64,000 nt of DNA from Cryptomeria japonica (taxonomy: Eukaryota > Streptophyta > Pinopsida > Cupressales > Cupressaceae), in NCBI RefSeq assembly GCF_030272615.1, contig NC_081406.1, forward strand, positions 233,052,396 through 233,116,395, written 5' to 3'. Made by a program: the position numbers and the translations under genes. This document shows positions 46,533-58,167 of this stretch, one piece after another. Under the pieces are notes generated by a model, which was not told where the DNA came from, did no database searches, and saw nothing but the letters and a program-made list of their open reading frames with translations. Positions within the stretch are counted from its first letter, which is position 1; the number at the start of each line of letters is the position of its first letter.

Positions 46533-46720
46533 GAGGGTCGCAGCCCATAGTGACGGCCTTGGTCGCCGTTGTGTGTCGCGGCCCACAGCACGGCTGCGCC
46601 GCCACTATTGGGCGCTGCCCATAGGGAATGGTCGAAGCCGCCCCCTTTGTGGGTTGCGGCCCACAGTGCGGTTGCAGCTGCCGCTGCGGGTTGCCGCCCA
46701 CATCGCAGGCTGAAGGCACC
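46533..46720. repeat. GC-rich minisatellite, about 38 bp x5
   Basis: Units of the form GGGTYGCGGCCCACAG start near 46533, 46572, 46609, 46649 and 46686. It is a sharply GC- and CpG-rich island in AT-rich surroundings. Confidence 0.7.
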
Positions 46721-46776
46721 AAGGGTAACACATTTTTTTTAATTTTTATTTATATTTTAAATGATTAAAATATATA

Positions 46777-46812
<36 letters not shown>

Positions 46813-49772
46813 TGTATATGTATATATATATATAAGTATATGTATATATATGTATATTTATTTAAAGCTATGGATATTAGGTTAGTTTTCTCCCTTTTTT
46901 TTTGAAAATAAAAACATTAACATGCAGGGATATCATAAAGAAAGCAAACATCATTTAAACGGATGCAACATTTAAATAGATATAGGTTTTTTTTTTTTTT
47001 GAATGATTTATTTCAACTTGCATAGATTAGCTTATATCCTCATTTTATTCCTAATATCAGCTATTTAAACTAGCCATTCTCTTTTCAAAATAAACTAGCA
47101 TAGTGAAGATATTTTATTCTCATTGTCTAGGACTAAATCTATATATATATATTTTTTTACAGTAATAAATATAATGACACTAAATAATAGTAGCAAGCTA
47201 AAACTTTAAATAGTTTATTTCCTTCAATAGATTGAGAAATGCATATACCTATTAACATATACTAGATTTTTTTTTGAAATAGAAAAATGACAGCAATAAA
47301 CACAATTTCAGCAGCATTTAAATATTCCAGAAAAAAAACACTTAGCACATTCTCATTTCTCTTTCTGCGTCTCTTTTTTTTTTCTTTTTATAAATTACAG
47401 AGATAATAGATGATAGAATCTAGTTACATGATAGATTTAAATAAAATACAGATTTAAATAAAAGACAATAATACAATACATTTCCTTTCCCTTGCACTTT
47501 ATACAAAACAGAGTTAACCAAATGCATTCTCTTTTTTTTGTTATTCATTTTAAATGATCCTTACATCAATAAAATACATCTTAAGGCATAGTCAATATTA
47601 CATATTTCTAAATCATTACAATATTATTACAATAGAAAAAATCCTTCCTTTGCCTTCTTTTCTTTTCAACAAAATACAATATTACATTCTTTTTCTTTCT
47701 GCAACTAACATAAAATCTACAACTCCTAGCTTTCTTTTCCAAGCAACCTGCATTCAAAACTTAAGGTTGTGACCATGGGGTTCTCACCTCCCAGCCTAGG
47801 CTTACTAGAAGCCACCCCCGAGCTTGGAGAACCAAGTCCTAGATGGGTTACACTCAAGAAAACACAAATAAGCAAGGGGAAAAACTCAACAAACACATTC
47901 CCATCCCAAAGCTGAAACTTCATCACATAATGTGATTTTTTACAAGGGTGGAAGTGGACCAAATACCTTGAGGAGATCTGCAATATAATAGATCATAGAC
48001 AAATCATGGCAACCAAGAACACCACAAAAATCAATCTCAACCCAACATCCTTATGACCCCCAAGGCATACATGCCATATTTTCTCCCCTTATGACCTCCA
48101 AATGCATAAACAAGACTATGCAGCAAGGGTCACATACACAAACCCTTGAGATCACTCTCATAATGAGAGCCTCTCACTCTAAGGTTGTCAAACTCCTTCC
48201 ACCCCCAAGACCATTCTCCCCTCCTAAGGGTATAAGGCCTTGGATACTCCCAAAACACAAGAAAATGCATACAAGAAGAGAAATACCAAAAAAATATCAC
48301 ATAATATTTTTCACAAAGGAATACAAAGAAAACAACATTTACATTCAAGCAATCCTACAACAACTTTCCAAACATACAAGTAAGAATAAGCACCAACCTT
48401 GAATCTGCCAAGGGGTTTCTAGGGATAGCTTGGAGAAGAGTAGCCCAATTCCACAAATCTTTTCTGCAACACTTAGACAAAATTCCTAATTCTAAAACTG
48501 GTTTTCTTCCAAAATTGTCCAAAAATCTCCAAAGATGGAGAGTGGGTGATTAACTCACTAAGTCTCAATCTCTAGCCTAAGAAGGCTTCTCTCACTCCTT
48601 CCAACCTCTTGGATAGAGTGAGAGGCTCCCATTGGTTGGTCTTTCCTAGGTCTTACACACTCCCTAACCAAGGCACCTCAAGAAGAGGAATGAAATGGGG
48701 AAGAGGAATGAGACATTCCAAGAAGGTTATCTAACCAAGGATGGCACTCCTATAGATGAAATTCATCCATCTTGGGAAAACCACTTTTTTGAATGGTTAA
48801 AAAAGCCTTAGGGAAAAGACACATGGCCAAATTTGGCCTTCACCCATAGGTACCCCCATGAGGCCCAATAAAAATGCCCCAAAACTGACTCTAGGAGTTA
48901 ATTTAACCCTTTGAAAGTCCACCTAAAGTTAACCTATGGGTCAACTCTGAGTTGACCCTCCCTATGGCTCACTATCCTATATTTCTTGGAACCTTCAAGG
49001 ATAATTTGGAAATATAACAATTAAACAAAAATAAATCTCTCCAAAAGGTGACATGACAATTGCCAACATAACATACAACATATGTGTCAAGTGACACTAC
49101 AAAAATAATTCCACATCACAAACACACACATGGCAATTGTCCCTGAATGATTTAAACAATTTAATAAATACAATTTACACACATGCAAACATTTACGTTT
49201 ACAAATAAAATACAATACATACGGGGTGTTGTCTCTCCAAATAGACAACCCTTGGTTTTACGAACGTACATAGGCCTAGGCTTGATTCTCCATAATGTTT
49301 CCATGGTCACATGGATAATTTTCCTGTGCATCTCAGTTACACATTAGTACTGTCCAATAGCCTCATATAATATTAACCACATAAATAAGAATACACATCA
49401 ATCACTCTACATACAATTGACATCATACAATTCAATTTACCATTTATCAAAGCAATTCACATAAGCATTTTATCATAATCCTCATAAATTTAATCCATTC
49501 ATAAGATATGCAATCATATTTCTAGCATCATAATAAAGTCCTGCAATTCAAATAATGACATGCAACATCTCAATGTTACCCTATTCTAGAATCATATAAA
49601 ATTTTATATCCACAAAGCATAGAAATGAAGCATCAATATATCAATGTTATCAAATCCCTGGGATCATATAAAGTTCTATATCCATAATGCATCAAAATAA
49701 AGCATCCATAATAGTTCCAATATGAAAATCACTGAAATGCTAGGATGAGTCGAGGTAGGGCCTCACATATGA

Positions 49773-51390
49773 GGCTTTATAATCTTAGGTATATTTCTAA
49801 CTACCTTTGTTAAACTCAACTTAACAATATAATCAAAATTAACATGACACAACCTCTTATGCCATAACCAACTCTCATCAATATGAGAAATCAAACATGT
49901 CTTATTACCAGTGTTCAAGTGAAAGATATTACCTCCAGTTTGAGTACCGGTTGCAATCTCCATACTAGTTCTATTAATGATTTTGAATTTTCTATCTTTG
50001 AACTGAAGTTGGAATCCCTTATCCACCAATTGACCAACACTTAAAAGATTATGCTTTAAACCTTATACATAGTAGATATTATCAGTATTATGCTTACCAT
50101 CTAGAGAAATAATACCTCTACCTTTGATCATACATGCTTTTTCATCCCCAAATCTAACTTGACCACCATTGTATTCTTGCAAGGACATAAATGTTCTTTT
50201 ATCTCTAGTCATATGATGTGAGAATCCACTATCAATTACCCATTCATCCTTGTCTTCAACTTTTTCTGCCAGGGCCTTTTCTTCATTCTTGATAACCGGT
50301 TCCGATTCATCTTCCTTTATAGCATAGAGCACCCATTCCTTTATACTGCTGGATCCACTAGTAAAGTCTCTTGCTGGTTCATCCTCTGATTCATCACTTA
50401 CTCCTTCCTCATTTGCTATGTAGCATAGTTTGTTTTTCTTAGATCTATATTTGTTTTGATTAGGCTTAAATAATTTCTTAAGTCTTTCTTCAAATCTTGC
50501 ATTCCTTTTAGGACATCTAGATGCAAAATGACCAATCTTATTACATGCAAAACATTTAAAAGGTGCTTTTCCTTCATACTTACTTCCTAGTGGTCCTTTA
50601 GGTACTCTTCTAGAAAATAAGGCTTCAAGTTGCTCAAATTCTTCATCCTCTTTCCTCATATCTTCCAATTATTTTGCATATAGGGCTTTCAAATTACTTT
50701 TTATGGTAGATGATGTTGCATTAAAATTAGGTTCAAACTTTGTAGCTCCAGAGGGTCCAAATTCTTCAAGCTCAAAAGCAAATAATTTCCCAATCAAAAT
50801 GTCTTTGTTAACTAAAGTGTTTGCCATTGTTATCAATTCATTAATTTCAATAGCCTTCATCTTGTAAGTCAGTGGTAGGGCTCTTAAAACTTTAGAAACT
50901 ATTTCATCTTCACTTAGAGATCCTCTACAACATTGAATTCCCATGACAATCTCATTTACTCTTTCCATAAATGTAGCAAATCTTTCATTATCTTCCATCT
51001 TCAAGTTCTCATATCTTACCCAGTAACCATCAAGCTTAGCTTTCTGATAGTAGGGTCACCTTTATTCAGAGTTTTCAATTTATCCCACATAACCTTTGAA
51101 GATTATTTATCAATCAATCCCATGATTTGCTTATCGGTGAGTGCACACAAGAGGGTTTCTCTAGCTCTGCAATCATTTTCAATATTTTTGTCCAAGTTTG
51201 TAGGAGTAGGATTGCCAGATGCCGGATCATAAGGTGTATATCTTTTCTCAGTGATCTCCCAAATATCCTTGCCAAGACATATAAGATGATTCTCTATTTG
51301 GATTTTCCATATCCCATAGTTTGTTACATCAAGCTTAGGGATTTCTCTTCTGAAAATAACTGCTGGTGGATTTGAAGTATTAGTTGCCAT
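49773..51390 (-). pseudogene. Copia J: Gag, protease, GAG-pre-integrase
   Basis: Starts MATNTSNPPAVIF at 51390. The UBN2/DUF4219-type Gag has FRREIPKLDVTNYGIWK and TDKQIMGLIDK, with a stop near 51105. MKMEDNERFATFMERVNEI follows at 51004. The CCHC knuckle is CFACNKIGHFASRCPKR at about 50560. The protease active site WVIDSGFSHHMTRDK at about 50230 lacks the usual Cys-Ser of DSGCSSHMT. GAG-pre-integrase at 50029-49773 has WLWHKRLCHVNF. It is continuous with 35048 once insert G is removed. Confidence 0.88.
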
Positions 51391-51430
51391 AGGATCTAAC
51401 TCAAGCGGCTAAGCTTCTACAAAAGAGGAC

Positions 51431-51448
51431 CAAAGCTCTAATACCAAT
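51431..51448 (-). promoter_or_regulatory. Primer binding site of copia J
   Basis: Minus-strand ATTGGTATTAGAGCTTTGG directly after the LTR. It has the same one-base variant as element C. Confidence 0.8.
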
Positions 51449-52669
51449 TGTTATAATAACCGGTGGACAACTGAGGCGGGGGGTGAATCAATTGTCAACC
51501 AATTATATTAATCAAACCACTTTATAACCTTTAACTAGAGCACATAAACATTGAATATCAGAATAGCAGAAACAAATACTGGTAGGCAATAAAACTTAAG
51601 ATTGAAATAGAGAACTAACACAGTGCAACCATACCACATTACACCATGATTTGTATGTTGAAAAACTGGTAAAGAGAAAAACCATGGTGGGAAGCCTACC
51701 CACAGCTAGATAATACTTCTACAGAAAGTATGTGATACAATAAGGGGCTTGCACATGTAGGAAGGCATAGTGCCTAGAGCATACTGCTCATTACAAAGGA
51801 GTCTCACTAACTATAGAGAGGTTATAACCACCTCAATATAATTGGACAACAATCTAGAAGAATGAACTGTCAATGATAGCATCTACCATGCCTAATTAGA
51901 GTCCCGGTTAAGCTCAATATCAGAGGCCTTTGACCTCTTACTTAAACGCAATTCGATCTCCTATGTTTGACCAAATCTCATTCGCATATGATATTTCATT
52001 CCATGACTATTACCACCATCACCACACAATCTACAATGAGATCTTACATCAATTTATACAAACCCTAAAGCCTAAACCAATTAGGTTGGCCACCTAAAAG
52101 ATATTACAATAAGATCATTACATACATCCACATTACAATGATATGTCATGTCGTCTTTAGACCAAAACAACATTAACCAATCCATATCGGTAACATGTAG
52201 AGAACACATAACATGATACCGGTCCATAACTTGGACCCAAATAGTTCACCATGCCAGAGCGATGTCTCCAATCAGTCGAGGCATGAACTAAGATCACCTT
52301 CTGCATCTTGAATTCCATCTAGAAGTCGCAGCAACACCACTTATACATCTTGTCAAAGATTCTCAGTAAAAGCTTTGTCGGTAAAACCTTAAACCCTTAC
52401 TGGTATAGGTTTACTAGAGTGTATGATAGCATCTGATCATCAATTCAATACCAACTAACCAAAATATACTCCAGAAACATCAAACCAAACATATTTCATT
52501 GATCCAAACATGTCAGTAGTGTCTAACTGATAGTCCCTTCTACCCATAACACTAGTTCTTCTACTGGTAACCAAAATTTGTATGTCGGTAACCAATCATA
52601 ACAGCTAGTGTTGACATCAATGACAAAACATCAATGCAACACATAATCAATTCATTCATATTTCCAACA
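51449..52669 (-). repeat. 5' LTR of copia J
   Basis: 1221 bp, minus strand TGTTGGAAATATGAATG to GGTTATTATAACA. TATAAAT on the minus strand at 52052-52058. Stem GTGGG/CCCAC at 51687-51703. The block CACATGTAGGAAGGC with TGCCTAGAGC (51752-51780) recurs in the LTR of D. Confidence 0.85.
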
Positions 52670-52730
52670 AAGGCCTGTATCATTTTTGTAAGTTCCTTCT
52701 TCTTTGTTCTTGAGGGATCCAATGTCAATT
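52670..52730 (-). other. Short open flank between copia J and solo LTR H (continues at 56976)
   Basis: Read on the minus strand across solo LTR H (56976-57021 joined to 52670-52730) this gives about 33 open codons, charged and helical (RMNNEIEQL, DPSRTKKKELTKM). I do not recognise it. It could be a scrap of a host exon or of another element. Confidence 0.25.
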
Positions 52731-53151
52731 TGTAGTGTCCACCCTTGACTTGACTTGTTTTGACTAGAGTTGACTTTTAATTCATGTATGATAGACATTA
52801 TTGGGCATAGGCCATTTTAGATGACTTATATGATGTTGATACTATCGTTATTGATCGTGTGATTTATTAGACTCTATATACTTATTATGTGATTGATTAT
52901 CGAAAGGCTATATTGATCATGTGATTTGAGGAGCATAAGTATTGATGGATTTTACATGTACTATAATCATGAATTACACTAATCAAACTTAATGATGTTT
53001 TTATGTATTGACCACATTTAATGATTATTATGATGAGTTGATCTTATGGTGTGTTTGATTGTTGTATGACTGTCTTCAGGATAGAGACAATGCCACATCA
53101 CTCATTACAAGCGGGATGTGTCGTTGCAATTCTCTAAACCTTGCCTGTTAT

Positions 53152-53186
<35 letters not shown>
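53152..53186. repeat. (AT)n microsatellite
   Basis: Uninterrupted AT dinucleotide run of about 34 bp in solo LTR H. Confidence 0.9.
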
Positions 53187-53189
<3 letters not shown>

Positions 53190-53876
53190 TATATCGTATC
53201 ATTGCTTTGTGGATGTAGGATTTGCAGGTACCAGACACCAACTCCACCTGGCTCCATAGGTTTGAGCGTGTCTTTAAATCCCAATGGCATGTGGTTCGGA
53301 GTTGACACAAGTTCCCCTCACATACTCTAGGTCTAAGTTGTTCACTGTGAGTCGTCAGTGTCTTGGCACAAGTCAGGATGTCAGCTAGTAAGTTGGGTTT
53401 CTTCTGTGTTGTGAGTATGTTAGTATTGGCTCGTTAATTCTCTTATGTTGAGACTGGTTGATTATTGATGCGAGATTAAATAGTTAATAATATTTATTAT
53501 AATTATTTTGATTAATGGCGGTTTTCTTATTTGATTATCTAATGTTTAATTTAATTTATTGGATTCTTGCCTTTTTTGTTATTTAATTATTTGATATTTA
53601 TTTATTTTAATGATGATTTAATATTTATTTAATATGTATTGTTTAGCTTATGTTGTGGTTTTATATTTATTTGTGATTTGGCCTTTTATTGGTATTTAAC
53701 TATTTATTTATTTATTTAATCGTCTATGGTTTAATATTTATTTGGTATTTAATGTTTATTTGGTTCTTTAATTCATTTATGAGCCTTTGGTTTATTTAAT
53801 TTAATTTCCCCATTTGATTTATTTAATTGTGGCTTATATTTTATTTATTTGTTTGACTTTTATGTTAAGTGGGTTG

Positions 53877-53884
53877 TATAAATA
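53877..53884 (+). promoter_or_regulatory. TATA box of LTR H
   Basis: TATAAATA about 1.15 kb into the LTR. Confidence 0.45.
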
Positions 53885-54832
53885 CACTTTAAAATAAAAT
53901 AATAAAATATTCCCACCTAATTGTAAAAACATGATTTATATTTATCCTACCTACCCTCTTCTCTTATTGGTTGAATTTGAAAAGGGAGGTAAAATTATAT
54001 TATATGGTGGGGTTGGTAAAATATATTATAGAATCAAATATTTTGATTGGCCAAGATTGAGGCTAGGGTTTTTGGTTATTGTTTGGCTTTTTATTTTCTT
54101 TCCCGTGAAGTTTTTGGGGTTGGCCTCTTCTTTTGCAAAAATATTCTCTACAAGAGTTTCCTTTGGGTTTTGGCTTGGATTGTTGCTGGAGTTTCTTCGT
54201 TTGGATTTTGGATTTGGTTGGAGCTCTACCTCAACTTGCATCCATCACTTAGGGTGCAGGTTGGGTTCGTTATCTTTTGTTTATTTTCAGCCTTAAAATT
54301 TTTGTGTATGTTCCATGTCTTAAAATGTCTTCCAGGAGCTGGGGATAAAATATTTGGTTTATTATAATTTTTTAGATTTATATATGGTGGAGAAAAATTT
54401 ATATTATATGGGTGTTTGTATAGTTGTATTGGAGAAATATTTGGTCTCCTGTATGTTGTTGTTCGCGGCATTGAAAAGTTTGGATTCGTGGCTGCTTGTA
54501 GTGAGATCTTGTATCATTCCCTGGATCATGTGATTGGTGTTTTGTTTGGTGTAGTATTGGTTGTATCTGTTATTGGTAGAGTTACTTGTGAATTTCACAC
54601 TCAAAAGAAGTCTTCATGGGTGAGTTATGGGTCTCCCAACTGTGGATATGTTTTGGAATTTCTCCCTCTATATTTTATTAAACTTTATTCTATTTATTTC
54701 TTCTTACCTGTTGGTTCTCGGAGATTCTATGTATATGTTTTTTTTAAGCTTTATGTTTCAAGTTTAATTTTTAATCTCTGCCGAAAGTTCTGTGTTTTTC
54801 CATCTCTTTTATGCAAAAGTGCGGACTCTACC

Positions 54833-54937
54833 TATGCATTGTCCTTTCATTCATTTGCATTGTCATTTCATGCATTTGCATTGTCTGTTATTGCATTTGC
54901 ATTGTCCTTCGATGTATATGCACTGTCCTTTGGGTAA
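54833..54937. repeat. 21-bp tandem repeat, 5 copies
   Basis: Unit TTTGCATTGTCCTTTCATGCA at 54833, 54854, 54875, 54896 and 54917. Decayed GCAAAAGCACTAAAC-like copies follow to 55030. Confidence 0.85.
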
Positions 54938-55252
54938 AAGCAATGTCTTTAACTGCATAGGCGCTAAACTATTAAACACGGGCGCTAACCTGTAATGCAA
55001 AAGCACTAAACTTCAATGCGAAAGTGTTGTTCTTCTGTCTTGGTGTTTTTCATTGTTTTTCCAAGTCAAATTTGGATTCTCGAGTTTGGTTTCATTCGAG
55101 AGACTTTTGGGGTTTTTGTAGATGTTTTCCAGCTACTGTTACTTATCAGTTTGATGCGATTTTGTGTTTTCTATGCTACAACATTCTTGACTTATTTATT
55201 GTTGAAGATTTGAGTCTTTTCTTATATTGAGATGTTGCAACGGAAAAATGGT

Positions 55253-55352
55253 ATTGTTGTGGAGACAACAAGATGTCATTGTTGTGGAGACAGCAAGATA
55301 GTATTTTTGTGGAGACAACAAGATGATATTGTTGTGAAGACAAGAAAATTTG
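55253..55352. repeat. 25-bp tandem repeat, 4 copies
   Basis: Unit starting ATTGTTGTGGAGACAACAAG at 55253, 55278, 55303 and 55328. Each unit carries an internal GTTGTGGAGACAAC inverted repeat. Confidence 0.85.
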
Positions 55353-57021
55353 ATATGTTTTATTGATGGAATATCTCTTATTTGATATAGATTTCCACAT
55401 TGAGGCTGACTTTGAGTAGGAGTAGTTTAGCCATTCTTTGTAACATCCTAGATGTCCTTTCCAATGCAATTGAGGCTGGCTTTGAGGATGCTTCTTAAGA
55501 TTGTTCATGGATAATGATTGCACCAAGAATGTAAATGATGATGTGATTTATGTAATGAAATTCTTATGTAACAGTTGTAAAATAAATAATGCTTATGAGA
55601 AATAATTATGTTGTTCTACATATAGTGATAGCTTTTGATTATGGTATATGATTGTAATGATGAAGCTTGAGTTATAGTGTAACACATTTATATTAAATGA
55701 AATGGATGCATGAGATGTGGATAAGTATTGTTGTTCGAAATTAAATGATGCATTTTGTATTCTTGATGAGCCATGTTAAAAGGAAATGGTGTAAATGTCA
55801 TGATAATGGTAATAGCCTAGAAATGATGTCTTTAACTAATGGCTTAAGTAGAAGAAATGTTATGCCTTGATATGATGTATGAGTATGAGTAATATTGGAA
55901 GATATATTAGGACATGTTTATGAGTTGTGATTAAAGAATTTGAAATTATAGTATCATACTTCATAGACAGTGATCTAATGGTTGGATTGAAATCTTATAA
56001 TGCTTGGGATGTAGTTGAATGTTCCTTATGAAAATATTAAATGGATTTTCTTAATGAATGAATTAATAATCTTATTAATGGAAATTACTAGTAAGTGTAT
56101 GGATAGACAGTAAAATGAATGCTTGTCTTTTAGAAAAGGATTAGAATGTATCATGTGTTATGGTTTAAGATTATATCTCCATTTGGTGGGTGCTATTAGT
56201 TGTTATGGATTTAGGATAATGTAACTTAGTTGTGTTGAAATGAATTCATGTAGTTACTTATTTGTAGTAAAATGATTGTTGATTAATTAATATAGTGTAA
56301 GGGATTTTTATGAGAATTAAATGGGCTATGGATTAAATGTTTAGGAAGACTTTTTTATTATTGCCTTATGTACTTTAGGAATCATGATGAAGTAATAGGT
56401 ATGCAAGGAGCATAGAAGCATAAATGATTGCGTGGAAGTTAATCATAAATGTAAATTATGTTAATTCAATGTAAGGGTTAATCTTGGTATGTGAATGGTG
56501 ATCTTTATAGTTGAAGGTTGGTTAATGGTAATAGGAACATTTGGACTTGGTGTATAAAATGAACCTAAGAGAAAAAGGAAATAGCTATGCATTGAAAGAT
56601 AGAATCTCATATTAAATGAAAGATTAAGAAGGTTGCATATCATGAGTGTTAGGTATTTCTATGATGCACCTATGTGTGTATAATGATTAATATTATGAGG
56701 TATTGATCTGGATGAAAGTAAATGTTTATTGCTTATGTAGGTAGATTAAGTAGTGGCGTTGAGATATCCTAGGGAGTTAGTAGAAATGATTTATTGTATT
56801 TCGCTTGTGTAATTGTTTGAATAGCTTGAGTGAATTATTCCATGTTCATAACACTTAAATGTTTTTATGTGCTTGTTGTGTTACTTAAGTGATGCTATGT
56901 GTTTTACTATTATAAAAAGAAAAAATTGGTGTGTTTTTAGCTATATTCCTCTAGGGTATTTTGGCGGGCATTACACAATTGTTCAATTTCATTATTCATC
57001 CTTGAGATGTCCAATCTAGCC

Positions 57022-57945
57022 TGTGTAAGGAAGTTAAGTAGTGGAAAAAATTCCTACACTAACCTTGAGAGAGGGTAATGCAAATTTTTTTATAGATCGC
57101 CACAATAGTTACAAAAAATAGAAATAGATATAATAACATTCAAACCATAACACAGTGATTTACATGGGGAAAACCCTTTTAGGAGAAAAAACCCACTCCA
57201 AAAGCCGCCCATTATATTATTTTGTAATCAAAATAGATTACAATATACTTGTAGAGAAAGGTCTTCGTAGGGGTACCAATAATCAGAGATTCAGAGGTAA
57301 CTCAATAGCTATAAGACTCTTACACACAACCTCTATCTCACACACCTCATATATAGGAGATACAATACAAGAAACCATCAAGTGATCTTACAAAAAACAT
57401 GAGCTAAAACCACCCAATATGGCATAGTTGACCTTATCTCCCTTCTAAGACCCTATTACATGTCCCTCCCTTGTTACAACTCATTTATGTGTCCGATGTA
57501 TTTTATATTTCCTATTTCAGGAGTACAAACTTTTGGAGGCCATAACTTTTGAATCGTGTATCTGATTGATGAACCATTTGAAGCATCAGAAAGCTCACGA
57601 AGTTATCTATTTCCTCATAAGCTACTACACTACTTACACCCACTTTTTTAGGACATTTTAGGGCCTCTAAATTCCTCAAAATAAAACTTAAACCTTTCAT
57701 TGGACCCCTCCAAAATGGAAAATTTAATATCTTCAAAACTAGTTGTGATCTTGCAACGTAACTTTACCAGAATGCTTATCTAGCCAACTAGAAGCTTCGA
57801 GGAGAATTTCACACCATTTTGTGCTCAAATGAGAACTTACTATAATTAGTAACCTCATGTAAATGCAAAGTTGACACACCATTTTACCAACAAATATTCC
57901 ACTTGTCGAACACCTTGCAAGAGCTAAGGTAGTATCAACATAATG
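57022..57945 (-). repeat. LTR and 3' UTR of copia remnant I
   Basis: The left edge TGTGTAAGG suggests an LTR terminus near 57022. The module GGGTTTTCCCCATGTAAATC (minus strand, 57145-57175) matches the R/U5 module of the other LTRs. The right edge of the LTR and the PPT are not clear. Confidence 0.4.
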
Positions 57946-58167
57946 AATCAATTGCTAGGGGCCATGAGGCCCATAGACTCCGAGCACCATCTGAACTTCT
58001 CTTTTCTCATAGCCTTAGTTAAATAATCTGCAATATTAATCAAAGTTTCTACCTTAACCATCTTCACCCTGCCATTTTTTACCATATCTTTGACAAAATG
58101 ATACCAAACATCATTTTGCTTGGTTCGAGCATGAAATGCCAGGTTCTTAGCTAGGCAAATCTTACTT
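57946..58167 (-). pseudogene. Copia remnant I: RNase H C-terminus
   Basis: Minus-strand NLAFHARTKQNDVWYHFVKDM and INIADYLTKAMRKEKFRWC, the end of a copia RNase H (HIDVRYHFIRD and ADxLTK blocks), clearly different from J. It is cut on the right by element D. Confidence 0.8.

Larger units (their letters stand above)
35054..49767. mobile_element. Insert G: long (about 4.3 kb) solo LTR, itself split by element L
   Basis: Starts TGTCGTGCCCAAAC and ends GTAGGGCCTCACA, bounded by perfect TATGA duplications at 35049-35053 and 49768-49772 inside the copia J integrase gene. Outside the nested element L, about 650 bp on the left and 3.6 kb on the right remain. I see no internal copy of either end, no PBS and no coding domain. 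A solo LTR is therefore the simplest reading. A full element whose second LTR has decayed cannot be excluded. The orientation is not settled. Confidence 0.7.
46146..49767. repeat. Right arm of insert G
   Basis: 3.6 kb, no protein domain. It contains three telomere-like hairpins (46189-46352), a GC-rich minisatellite (46533-46720), a TA/TATG microsatellite (46768-46855), then AT-rich sequence to the LTR end. Open frames at 46326-46731 are products of the GC-rich repeat. Confidence 0.6.
31491..52669 (-). mobile_element. Copia element J (split by insert G)
   Basis: Minus-strand Ty1/copia. The 5' LTR is 51449-52669. Gag, protease and GAG-pre-integrase are at 49773-51390. The rest of pol is at 32480-35048, and the truncated 3' LTR is 31491-32115. 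The two halves are separated by G (35054-49767). Removing G and one TATGA copy restores a continuous integrase reading frame across the junction. J supplies the only near-complete copia-type enzyme set in the window. Confidence 0.88.
52731..56975 (+). mobile_element. Solo LTR H, 4.2 kb, TSD CAATT
   Basis: Starts TGTAGTGTCC and ends GGCGGGCATTACA (inverted TGTA/TACA termini). Perfect CAATT duplications at 52726-52730 and 56976-56980. No PBS, PPT or coding domain inside. TATAAATA at 53877-53884 supports plus orientation. The open frames near 53931-55230 are AT- or repeat-driven. Its size matches long LTRs of some plant gypsy lineages; which family is not determinable here. Confidence 0.85.

Noticed and set aside
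46326-46731. Two overlapping open frames in the GC-rich block
   Set aside because: They follow the 38-bp minisatellite, with Pro/Arg/Gly-rich low-complexity products.
53931-55230. Candidate host gene from several plus-strand open frames
   Set aside because: They lie inside the TSD-bounded solo LTR H, are short, use different frames and include a 21-bp repeat; no domain is recognisable.
54833-55352. CRISPR-like regular repeats
   Set aside because: The units are contiguous tandem repeats without unique spacers, in a plant genome.
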